Part shown: piece after piece, positions 48,652 through 58,774 of the stretch
Position numbering within the stretch: position 1 is the stretch's first letter
How the letters are laid out: each line of letters starts with the position of its first letter
Assembly (NCBI GenBank): GCA_037954325.1
Contig: JBBMNZ010000030.1
Coordinates: 8,005,001 to 8,069,000 of the forward strand
Direction of reading: 5' to 3'
Length of the DNA: 64,000 nucleotides
From: Fistularia commersonii
Lineage: Eukaryota; Chordata; Actinopteri; Syngnathiformes; Fistulariidae
Translations under genes and position numbers: made by a program
The notes under the pieces: model-generated
What the model was told of the DNA's origin: nothing
Databases searched by the model: none
What the model saw: only the letters and a program-made list of their open reading frames with translations

Positions 48652-48784
48652 ACTAATCAAGATGTCCAGTCCCTACATGAACAACCTGATCATCCTGGGA
48701 GGAATGCTCTCCTACGCTTCCATCTTCCTGTTCGGTCTGGACGGAGGTTTCGTCTCCGATAAAGAGTTCGAGACGCTGTGCACG
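48652..48784 (+). CDS. gabbr2: GABA-B receptor subunit 2, exon I (TM2, human residues about 510-554)
   Basis: A 133-nt exon, phase 2 in and phase 0 out. It encodes LIKMSSPYMNNLIILGGML with SYASIFLFGLDGGFVSDKEF after it, ending ETLCT. The first half is identical to human. TM2 spans about LIILGGML to FLFGLDG. The Cys of ETLCT, at about human 553, lies at the top of TM3 in the position used by class C receptors for the disulfide to extracellular loop 2. An open frame from 48572 to 49117 merely reads through both splice sites and is not the gene product. Confidence 0.98.
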
Positions 48785-50072
48785 GTGAGCCTTTCCCGGA
48801 CAGCCTTTGCCCACGTGTCAAATATAAAACAGCAGCTCCTGCCGCGGGCTCCTCACTCTGACATCAATTTGAACCTTTTTTTATTGGACTGCCTGGCGAA
48901 AGAGCGAACAATGCGAAATTGCAAAATTGCCGCCCCCTCCTCTCATTTATATGCATTTATGGGAGTGTCCAGAAAAAAAAAAAAAGTATTTGTTTCATGT
49001 AGCAAAGTTGCAGAGGAAAGCACCTCTTTGTTTCAGTTTCTCTGCCTCTTTCTGTTTAATCAGCGAATATTAGAGACCTCCGCGGAAGAATGCAGCAGAA
49101 TTTTCTGGCACTTCTGACATGAGGGAGGTCAGACCCACTTCCCAAAACTAAAACTAAAGAAGTATAAGAGTGCATAAATCTGCTACTATCATGGCAAGGA
49201 TTTAACGCATACGTTTTGATTAATAATTCTAAAAAATAATGCGTCTTAATCGCGCTTTCATTTGCACCGGTTGCAGCAGAGGGAAGGATTACATCAAGGC
49301 ACAGAGCCTGATGACCGAGGCTGATGTGGCTGAACGCTTGTTGAAGGGAAATTTAAATATGAGGGCTTCCAGATGGAAGTAAAAACAAACATGCCGTTCT
49401 TTGCAGTTTGCGTGGGAGGGAGTTTGCATATCCTTGGAGCACCTCCGCCCTTTGTTAACACCTCAACGCCCAACATGTTGGTGCTAGCATGCAGGTGGCT
49501 AATGCTAACTTCGCAAGTCAACAATCGACCTCATGTCAGGGTTCAGATCCAGACGTAAAATGTTTAAGTTCACAACGGCTAAATCGACCGATCCACCGGT
49601 GAAACGGATCGCCGTGGAACGTAGACCGCTCTCTCCGTCGAATGGACGTCACGTCAAAGTCTGGCTCATGTTAGAGAGGCACGCAAACACCCACATATAC
49701 ACACATTACAATGAGACAGTCTATTTTAGGGTTATATTCAAATTCAAAAAGCTTTTAAAAATCCATCAACAGTGCCCTTTGTGACAGATGAAAAAGGGGT
49801 CCAGGTTTTGTTTCTTAACAAGTTGAAAGTCCTGGTGTGTGACAGCCTCTACGTCCGTGCATTTCCTCGAGAGCTTAACTCTCGGAGACAAGAAATTCAA
49901 CCGAGAGGTGTTTATTTTTAGAATGCTTATCCCGTGTTTATTTTAAGACCGCAACTTCAGACGAGTTTCTCTTGAGAAAAACGGATTCGCGCCAGACGAA
50001 TTATCGTTCTACACCTCGTTCACGAGTTTTACGCGTCACGCCGTTACTAGTGTCCGTGTGTTGCTCTGACAG
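48785..50072 (+). other. gabbr2: gabbr2 intron I-J (1.3 kb)
   Basis: It starts GTGAGCC and ends TCTGACAG. No repeat family or other gene recognised. Confidence 0.95.
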
Positions 50073-50180
50073 GTGCGGACGTGGATTCTCATCGTTGGAT
50101 ACACCACGGCTTTCGGTGCCATGTTTGCCAAGACCTGGAGGGTGCACGCCATCTTCAAAAATGTGAAGATGAAGAAGAAG
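50073..50180 (+). CDS. gabbr2: GABA-B receptor subunit 2, exon J (TM3 and intracellular loop 2, human residues about 555-590)
   Basis: A 108-nt exon encodes 36 residues: VRTWILIVGYTTAFGAMFAK and TWRVHAIFKNVKMKKK. It has phase 0 at both ends and differs from human at a single residue (Ile for Thr561). It contains TM3 and most of intracellular loop 2. The Lys of FAKTW equals human Lys574, part of the TM3-TM6 ionic lock. The final KMKKK holds Lys586, Met587 and Lys590, reported as required for G-protein coupling. The Ala of TTAFG equals Ala567, a site of a human neurodevelopmental variant (A567T), and is unchanged here. Acceptor GACAG, donor GTATAG. Confidence 0.98.
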
Positions 50181-53100
50181 GTATAGTCATCAAAGTGTCC
50201 AAAGTATCTCTATTTGACTGGCATGGGTTGGGAATAATAATTTTATATTATAACCCCATTGAAGTGTTTGCTCTCTAAATCTATTTATCCGGGTCAGAAC
50301 CTGCTATCCTCATGTATGACCAGTAAAGAAAAATATGTTGTTTGATTATATTACATTAGATTCGATAGGGGCGGCACGGTGACCTCACAGCAAGAAGGAC
50401 TCTGAGTCGATTCTGACAAGGGGACAAGGGACCTTGCATGTTCTCGTATCTGTGTGGGTTTCCCACAGGTTCTCCGGTTTCCACCCGCAGTCCAAAAACA
50501 TGCAGGTTAATTGAAAAAAATGGGAAAAAATTTCAACAAATGAAAACATTTCAACAAATGAGCGAGTGATTGGTTGTCTGTCTATATATGTGGCCTTGCC
50601 ATTGACTGGCGACCAGTCCAGGGTTTACCCCGCCTCTCGCCCGATCCCGACAGCAGGGATTGGATCCAGCAACCCTCAGCACCCTGAACCTAGGATGTAG
50701 GATAAACAGTATAGAGAGTGAATGAATGACTGATGGAGTGGATGAATGGACGCTAGAATTGATTGATCAAGATAATAGATAATGATCAAGATAACAATAA
50801 AGTGCCATTTCAAAACGTTAAACCCTGACTGAGAAAATTCTAAAAATAGGCCAAAAAAGCAGATGTAAAGGTTAATGTTTTAATTTCTACATATTTTGTT
50901 ATTATTCTATTTTATTTAATTATTATTATTTTTAATAAAAATTCCAAAAGAAAGAAACTTTTCTGAGGAGTATTTTTCTTTACTATTTCAGCGAACAAGA
51001 ACATGATTTTTGTCCAAATCATATAATCTGATAGAGGAAAAAATATTTTTTTATTAATAATGTTGCATATTTTGAAAAAGGTAATACATGAGATCAAAAT
51101 GTGTGTTAAATGCATGTTAAGAGTTAAATGGAAATGATCTAACAAAAGATCTAACAATTTATCATCAGCCGTAGATTCTGGCTCTTCCTGGCTAAGGTTA
51201 TTTATATATGCTTTGATTTTCAAAAGCGGCACATGTTCTTCTTAGTGGATCTTATAAATAGACGTTCCATATGAATGCAAAGATATAGCGGTCTGATCAA
51301 GGAAAATCCATAGGCCCATAAAAGGGAGTGGGTGCTCGTGCTTTTCACAGATATTCTGAAGGAAGCTGGCAGCCCCTGGTCCTGCTCTTCCAGCGCTTTC
51401 TTCTGAAACGTGCTAGATTCAGACGCACAAATGGCTTTTTAAAGATCTGACATGTTTTGCAACCCAGGACCGGTTACGTAAAAAATGACGTTGGGCTGTA
51501 GTAGCTGCGCCTGGCCCTTTTTTTTTTTTTTTTTGTATTTATAGATCATTCGCGCCCCCGCCCTGGCCCTCCCCTGCATACCGGAGGAAGTGTGGGTGGC
51601 CTGCCAAAGACAGAAAGAGAGAGAAACCAGGAAGAGAGGGATGGATCAAAGGGTTGGATGGATTAGGGTAGAAGTGGCAGAAGGGAGAGACAGAAGGAAG
51701 AAGGCTGAACAAGGCAGTGAAAGCTAGAGAGAGAGACAAACAAGATGCCACATACGGAGCACGACGGTCTCGAAAATCATAAGGTGATTGTAAAGCGTCA
51801 GTGCTCCATCTCAACCGCGGCCCTCGCAGACTACATCATCTTCAAATCATTCAATTTGTCACTTTTTATCCGGTGAAAAATGACAAAAAAAAAAAAAGAA
51901 AAATTGGCCCCCGTGATCTCCGTGGTTTCGCCCTGGCTGTTCACCGCCAATTATCTCCACTCACTGAGAGATAAAACAACTTACCACAGAGGCGGCCTTC
52001 ACCCCTCTTGCATACATCAACCCTTACTCCTCAAGATGTAGCCTCTGTTGTTTCAGAGTGTGTTTAGGACACACACACACACACACATCCGCCCATCTGA
52101 GCAAAGCAAAATTAGGAATATTAGGCCATCTTTTCTGTAAGGACTGGAAGCGTATCCCTCGACACCTCCCTTCATCTATTGTTTCTTCTCCCTCAGATGC
52201 TGCAGATTGTAAATCACGTCTGTGTTCGATAATTGTTCCACTTGGCGGCCTGAAGCTGACAATCCCTCACTTCTTAATGCCGCGTGTGTGTTCGGGCAAG
52301 CGGTCGATTTCTCAGCGCTCCCGCGTTCCGAGTAAACAAACGTGAAGAAATACAGATATTTCTATAGCGCGACGAACCTCCTCACAAAGAAGCCCCCGGT
52401 GGCAGCTTGGTGTCGCTCCCTGCGTCGGCCGCTGATTTACAAAGCCCTTGTCCGTGTCACAGTGGAGGATATTCACGTGCAAGAAAGTTGCACACACAAC
52501 TGAGACAAACACCCTGTCACCATGGATACAGCTATCATACTGCCATGCAAAACAAGTGCTGTATTAGTTGAAGTTGAAGCAACACAGCAAGTTTATTGAC
52601 AGTCTCCACCTATTTCAGCTGTTCCGCATTGAATTGCTTTGCAGGTCAATCACGCGGTCAAAGTGAAGCACTTCTTCTTGGGCGACCCTAAGAAATCGCC
52701 AGTCCGTTCATTGTGTCCAGAAGGCGTACTCAGAGCCGATCACAGGGACAATTGGTTCCAGTCCGGTTTGGCCGTGATGCCCGGAGCCGGCACGACCGGG
52801 TCTCCGCCTCCTCCCACCGCTCATATGGCATCACACTCAACCCCGAAGCCATTTCCCCGCAGGTGGTGAGCCCTCGGTACTTTTTCAAGCTGTGCCTGGG
52901 TCGCTCCAAGGCCTCTGCCACATGGCCTCCGCTGATGATCTTCTCTCCCTGGATTGATGTCGAGTCCTAATTGCCCGGTATCACCCTTCGCCCGGACCTT
53001 CACCGACAGCGCTTCTTAAACAGAGACCTTGCGATGAAACGATGTCCCCGGCAACACGGCGAGCAAAAGGCCACCTGATATCTTCCTCCATGCTGGTTAT

Positions 53101-54737
53101 TTCTGTCGTTCCTTCACATGAAAGCGGCCGTCGCAAGAAATGACGAAGAACACAAAACTTCCTCTCTAGTTGTCGTAATTTTACTCACGAGTCCGCACGT
53201 CGGTGGTCTTATTTGAAGGCCCGGTGAAATGATTGTACCATCGCGGGTGCAAACCGAGTGCTATCCGTGCAGTGGAACAAGGTGGAAAACGAATCCCGGG
53301 GTCCGGCAAGACAGCGCGAAAATGAAAGGTGGAAAGACAGAAAGGAGGGATGAAGGTGAAATAGGACGCAAGATATTAAAAACCCAGCATCAGAGCTGTG
53401 ACGGTTGGCAGAATGAAAGGCAGCGCGTGACATTTCAGGTAGTTTACAGTCATTACAAAGTTTGCAGTTGGCAAAGTAGCACGTTACGGCTGAACAGATG
53501 GCGTCCAGACATTGAGTCGTTGACAGATTTTTCCCACATTTGACGAGAATGTTTTTTCTTTTGAATCTCCGTGCACTTTTTTTTTTTTCACGCCTTTTCA
53601 TGAATTATTTTTCTTTACTTTTGAAGGAGCCTTTGACCTGAACTGCCTTTTCCTTTTCCTTTAATCCACCTCAAAGCATCGCAGCATTTCTACAAGGAAT
53701 GTCTCTCGCCTTGCTTTCTTCCTATTCATTCGACTACAACACAAGCGCGGATCAAAAGACAGTCCCCTGTCATGCATCTCATCATGGATCCGGCAGTGGA
53801 TGGAGACCACGACGCTGCAGCGGGGCGGCGTGCCCCTCTGCCAGTACGGTCTGGCCTGCGTCGCCTGACCTTTCTTCTGATCTGTAGTTCCAAACAGTCA
53901 AACGCTATTTTAAATAAAGATCACAAACAGGTCAGGTCTTTCATCCCTGTAAAGTTCACGGTACAAAAGAAGGAGCCTTGCTGGTTGACTGAAATATTTT
54001 AGGGCCGGCGGGTCGCTTCCATATGCTTTGACCGCGGGGGAAAAAAAAAAGCCACGTGTGGCACGGTGTTGAAATAATTTTATGTAGATCGGTTGGTTTC
54101 TTTTAAATGCGGTGATAGCTTAAAGGTTTATTAAAGATTTGGCAACACGAGGCTTGTCAAAACAATTTCTGAATTTCGCCCGCGAACAAATGTGCGAAAT
54201 AATCCACAAACTCACATCAAACTATCGACAAACTAAACATGCTATTTTTATTAGCTTTAAATTAATTACATTTCAATAGTCAAATCACCTGACAAGTGAT
54301 ATGTGTGATGGGAACTCTCTTGTTGGGGGCAAAGCCAATGGGCACTTAAAAAAGATAAACTATTTGCCATTGTTTTATTATAAGAACATTAACTCATGAA
54401 AAAAGCACACCAACCGGAGGCGGTGGAGGCGCCACAGCGAACGTGCCGTTCTGAGCCGAGCATACCGGAGATGACATTATTGTAAATATCAAATTATGAC
54501 GGGCTCTCCATCCGCGGGACTCGTAGATTTCATCTCAACTTAAGTGGTAAACTGCAGCTGAATCTGTCCCTGAGAAGATCATTAGAATATTCGAATGCTT
54601 TCTGAGGTGGTATGATGGCCTGTATAACCATCTCCAAATGGCTCCGCTGACACACATATTAACCTTGTAAAAGGAATAAGCAGGTGTGTGATATCGGACT
54701 AATATAAACATCGCATCTTCATTTTGCCTCCCCGCAG
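50181..54737 (+). other. gabbr2: gabbr2 intron J-K (4.6 kb)
   Basis: It starts GTATAG and ends CCTCCCCGCAG. It holds a full dispersed-repeat copy, an AT-rich region with an unexplained minus-strand frame (50912-51232), a CA tract at 52071-52087, and a GC-rich stretch open on both strands (52640-53000). The stretch 53100-54730 shows nothing I can name. Confidence 0.9.
50369..50745 (+). mobile_element. Dispersed repeat family 1, near-full-length copy
   Basis: The parts in order are: a GGGGCGGCACGGTGACCTCA head with CAGCAAGAAGG, GCATGTTCTCGTATCTGTGT, TTCTCCGGTTTCCACCCGCA, an ACATGCAGGTTAATTG block, an AACAAATGAG unit, TTGGTTGTCTGTCTATATAT, ATTGACTGGCGACCAGTCCA, CCCCGCCTCTCGCCCGAT, and an AAACAGTATAGAGAGTGAAT tail. 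It is the best template in the window for the family. Between the A box-like head and TGACCTCACAGC the promoter-like spacing of a tRNA-derived SINE is possible but not proven. Confidence 0.85.
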
Positions 54738-54860
54738 ATCATAAAGGACCAGAAGTTGTTGATTATCGTCGGCGGGATGCTGCTAATCGACCTGTGCATC
54801 CTCATCTGCTGGCAGATTGTCGACCCTCTTAAGAGAACTGTGGAAGAGTACAGCCTTGAG
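54738..54860 (+). CDS. gabbr2: GABA-B receptor subunit 2, exon K (TM4 and start of extracellular loop 2, human residues about 591-631)
   Basis: A 123-nt exon encodes 41 residues: IIKDQKLLIIVGGMLLIDLC, then ILICWQIVDPLKRTVEEYSL and a final Glu. Phase is 0 at both ends. IIKDQK finishes intracellular loop 2. LLIIVGGMLLIDLCILICWQIV is TM4, and DPLKRTVEEYSLE opens extracellular loop 2. Changes from human are conservative (Ile for Val, Ile for Ala, Lys for Arg, Glu for Lys, Leu for Met). The next expected exon, starting with the residues after YSLE, is not present before the window ends. Donor GTCAGTG. Confidence 0.98.
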
Positions 54861-55791
54861 GTCAGTGCGCATTTCCTGTTTCTTTTTTTTGTGGCTCGCG
54901 CTGAATTTTATTTGTACTGTTGATTTGTCGAGCGATTCCCGGTCACAGAGATTATTACCTAAAAAATATGAGTATATTTGGACATTGCCCACCCTCCCCC
55001 CCCAAATAAAAAGATACCCGCCTTGGGCTGTAGCGCTAGCATCCTTGTCGTGTTTGTTATTTTTGGGTCAGGATATGAGCCAGGATGGCAGCCTCCTGTG
55101 CTGATCCCATGGCCAGGCATTTGCCAGCTTGGATGTGAGACATTGGCAAAGGCTCGCTGGCAAAGAGGTGTTTGGCTATTTCCTATGTGCAGTGGAAATG
55201 TAGATGAAAAACCAAAACTGCCATGAAGTTATTGGTTTTAAGGAGGCTCTGAATTTTCCAGATGGTTTCTGTCTAGCAAAGCACACAAAGGGTAAACCGC
55301 ATGAAAGTTACTTTGTCGGCGACCTTGCGATTCCACAGGGCGAATTGAGACATTAACATTCTCATTTCAGTCTATAGGATTCAGTGAAAAATCAGGTTTA
55401 AACCCATTAAACCAAACCCACAGTATAAGATTATCAATATGAATAGTTGCAATTAGATAGATTGACTAATACCGGTAAATGAGCCCATCGCTGTCTTTGC
55501 AATGGTTGACAAATGGAATTGTTTTCTTTCCAATGTTGAAGCAGTGAGACGGAGCCCAGATGGAGAGGAAAGGGTGGCGGATGGGGGGGGGGGGCACTTT
55601 CTCATTGCAAATAACAAAAATGGTTCACAGTTTGACAGAAATGTGTATGTGTGTGGGGTGGGGTCATTAAGAACCTCATAGGTTATAGCATAAATGGGTT
55701 ATATGGTAAATGGATTCTACTCATGAAGCTCCTTTCTGCCTTAATGGCACTCAAAGAGCTCTGTAATGTTACATTCCTCCTCCCGCGCCCG

Positions 55792-55794
<3 letters not shown>

Positions 55795-55828
<34 letters not shown>
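55795..55828. repeat. (CA)17 microsatellite
   Basis: A pure CA tract next to a family-2 repeat fragment. Confidence 0.97.
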
Positions 55829-55830
<2 letters not shown>

Positions 55831-55839
55831 CTAGGCAGG

Positions 55840-55965
55840 GGCTGCAATGCAAAGTGTCGATCTGTAAAACGAGGGCAATCAGGGGGTTCGCCGTTTTGCT
55901 CAAGGACACTAAGACGGAGTCTGAGGAGTGGGTTTTGCGATCCGCCATCTGAGACGTGACGCCCA
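55840..55965 (+). mobile_element. Dispersed repeat family 2 fragment
   Basis: GGGGCTGCAATGCAAAGTG leads to GCCGTTTTGCTCAAGGACAC. The order and the adjacent upstream CA tract mirror the copy at 15285-15450. Confidence 0.55.
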
Positions 55966-56357
55966 TTTTCCCAGAGACCCCCAGAGCGCTCCTAACGGGC
56001 AGATGGTCTGTGCAGTGTGTGGTAAATGTTTGAGTCGGGGGGGTAAAAGGGGATTCCACGCTTGATATTAAGAGAAGTTAAGCATGAAGGAATTCAGAAT
56101 CCATTTATTCCACAATCAATGGAGCCCTTAAACAAACATATAGGCTCTCATCACACAAAGGATGTAGGAATGAGCGAGGCAAATGAGGCAAGGCTGATGT
56201 TACTCTACGTTTGATATTTTAATGTCAGGAGTTCACATCGAATCCATTTTTTAGCGCTGTATGTTATTCCGTTTATGTGCGGACAAACACCTTAATAGGA
56301 AGCCGGGAGAGATACGGCTTACTTTGCCGCCGCTGTTAACGGCTAACAAGCGTGAGG

Positions 56358-56360
<3 letters not shown>

Positions 56361-56389
<29 letters not shown>
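56361..56389. repeat. T29 homopolymer
   Basis: An uninterrupted T run of 29. It could be the complement of a retrotransposon poly(A), but no element body is recognisable beside it. Confidence 0.95.
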
Positions 56390-57015
56390 CCACTGCGGAC
56401 GACTTGGATTCGACCGTCTTTGAAGACGGCGGACCTGGCGGACGCTGCTCGGCGGAGTTTTCCCTCTAATGAGTGATCTTTCAAGTCCCCCGGACCTCTG
56501 AACGCGTGCCACCAGACTGTTAATGCTTCAGAGGGGCCCAAAGTTGCAGAAAGCGACGACGGAGCGCGGGGCCCCGCCGACCCTTCTTCTGAGCCGAGGT
56601 CACCCGAAGGTCGCGGCGGTGAAAGGCTCCGCTGTTGGACTTTCAGCGAGAATCGTTTTCATCCCGATCGGATGCATTTGCATGTCGCTCGTTGCCAACG
56701 TCCTGCTGGCGAAAGGAAGGGTGGCCGCCGCCCAGCTCTGACTTTAGCATGTCTTCACTTAAAAGAAAACGTTGTGAAGTGTTAAATGGCACTTATTGAA
56801 GGCTACCGGGGATATTTTTTCTCCTTTTTTTTTTTACGCTCTTACTCTTTTGATGAACCGATTCCGGCGGGAATATTTCTGAGGGAGAGATTGAGCACGA
56901 TATCATGCCAGACTTATTTACATTCTCGCACTTCTTTTAGTTTTTGCCAAAGATATACTTAGCATATTTGTACAATTCCAGACAAAACATTATTTCCTTT
57001 TGTGATGAGAGCCAC

Positions 57016-57018
<3 letters not shown>

Positions 57019-57046
<28 letters not shown>
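57019..57046. repeat. (TA)14 microsatellite
   Basis: A pure TA tract. Confidence 0.97.
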
Positions 57047-57589
57047 AGTCTGCCTTCAGGGCAAAGCAAAACCTTGCTGAACATATTCATTTGTGAACGT
57101 TGTCAATGTGTGCCGTCACGTCCTGGTGGGGTATTCTCAGACTTTGAGCCCCTGGCCAGGAGAGTGTTGTGAATATATTAAGTGTTCGGTGTAGGACGCC
57201 GCGTCCCCACCGGGGTTTGGGATCTACATGCCTGGGCTGCGGCTCCACATGCCTGCCCGGCCTTCCAGATTTTTTTGCCGGCACCAGCGGCGCTCAGAGT
57301 TCCCCCGGGGTCTCGGCCGGAGCAGAGGCAGCCCCGGAGCTCCTCTGCGTCCGCCGGTCAGTTGGGAGGGAAAAACCCGGGAGGCGAGCCAAATACCCAA
57401 AAGGTTGCGAGCGGGAGAATGACGGGCGCGGGGTTGATAAAGCAGTCGAGTCAAACACTGTGTCTGTGGCGATAAGCAAAATAAGTTATTTCATATAGAA
57501 TGAGTTGAACATATTCCACCTTAACCAGTGAGGGGACGGAGACATTTCTCCCCAGGGGCAGCTCGTAGGCGCAGTGATTCGCGACCCTG

Positions 57590-57823
57590 CCTCTCTTTGA
57601 CCCCAACAGCAGGCTTTTCTGTGTGGAGTCTCCGGTTTCTTGCCTTAGAACAGACAAAGGAGGAGGTTCAATGAAAACCCTCAACTGTCAAACATGTGGA
57701 TGAGAGGGTGAATGAAGTCTTCATATGAAGTGAAGAGAATAAATAAGTAAATAAGAGAATGACTGGTCGTGTGTTTCAATATGACTTGTGAATGAAGGAG
57801 TGAATAGTTGTATGTCTCTATAT
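57590..57823 (+). mobile_element. Dispersed repeat family 1 copy, 3' end replaced by hAT sequence
   Basis: TTTTCTGTGTGGAGTCTCCG is followed by several GTGAATGAAGGAGTGAATAG-type units. The copy stops at CTCTATAT (57816-57823), where a hAT terminus begins. Confidence 0.75.
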
Positions 57824-58410
57824 CAGGGGTGGCAAACTCATTTTGGCCACATACGGCCTAATTTGATGTCAAGTGGGCCGTGCCAGTAAAATTATTACCT
57901 AGAAGTAACACTAAGTCCAAATTTTTTCTTTGTTTTAGTGTAAAGGTAAATTATAAAACTCTTTATATGGAATGAACTGTTCTTGTAAAAAAATTACAAA
58001 TTAATATTAAAAATGAATATTAAAAAAGATTGGATGAAATTGGATCCCCTAAAAATATTGTTGAGTTAAAAGAAAAAATCTTGTAATTGTAGTAAAAATT
58101 TGCCACTAGCATTATTTGAAAATTGATTGGTAGCATGTATAAGAGGAGGTATGATATTTACAAGGCTATTTGTGGCTATTCTGGTTATTAAATCAATCAT
58201 TTTAATTTTGCCCGTTTTAACAATGTCACCAGATGTTTTTTCATCAAAAATCATTTTCTTTTCAAATTTTGAAGCAAAAAATACATTGCAAAGTTACTTT
58301 CTAATTTTTTCCTTGCCCTTTTTTTTTTTTTTTAAAACCCAATGTATAAAACCCCCAGATGCATGGGAAACAAAACAAGTGGGCCGCACCAACACAAGCA
58401 CTAACAGTCT
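57824..58410 (+). mobile_element. hAT-type element, left end clear
   Basis: It starts CAGGGGTGGCAAACTCATTT and continues GGCCACATACGGCCTAATTT, the terminus type of the element at 22149. AT-rich interior follows. GTGGGCCGCACCAAC near 58380 also fits this group. The right terminus was not found, so the end is approximate. Confidence 0.7.
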
Positions 58411-58489
58411 ATGACCACTGAGAAAAAGAAAACTGAATTTTAACAGACAACATCAGGAGACCTACTTAAAATATGATTTTATCAGGACA

Positions 58490-58733
58490 GGTGTTTCCCA
58501 TGTACAGAACCCGCTCTGTATAATATGCGGTGAGCGGCTCTCCAATGAGGCAATGTAAGCTCCAAAACTGCTTTGCCACTTGGAGCCCACTTGCTAAGCC
58601 TTTGGAATATTTTGAAAGAAAAAAGCAGGAATACTTATATATTTCTATTAACATTAATATGTAATTATCCACCACACCTTAAAGGCTGGTCCATGAAAAA
58701 ATTGATGACATTAAACCGCTGGGGACCGCTGGT
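58490..58733 (+). mobile_element. hAT-type element fragment, right end only
   Basis: It ends GGTCCATGAAAAAATTGATG, a short segment, then GGGGACCGCTG at 58723-58733. This is the right-terminus type of GGTCCCC-type hAT elements. The left boundary is uncertain. It differs in family from the element starting at 57824, so two hAT pieces lie back to back. Confidence 0.55.
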
Positions 58734-58774
58734 ATGAATGAATGAATGAATGAATGAATGAATGAATGAATGAA
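58734..58774. repeat. (TGAA)10 tetranucleotide repeat
   Basis: Pure TGAA units directly after the hAT end. The unit is that of the dispersed repeat's tail, so it is probably the remainder of the interrupted copy. Confidence 0.93.

Noticed and set aside
48572..49117. 181-codon frame containing TM2
   Set aside because: It is exon I read through both splice sites into the introns. The true coding part is 48652-48784.
52639..52869. Possible extra coding exon in intron J-K
   Set aside because: The proline- and histidine-rich translation matches no part of GABBR2. Exon J joins exon K directly in phase with the expected IIKDQK continuation.
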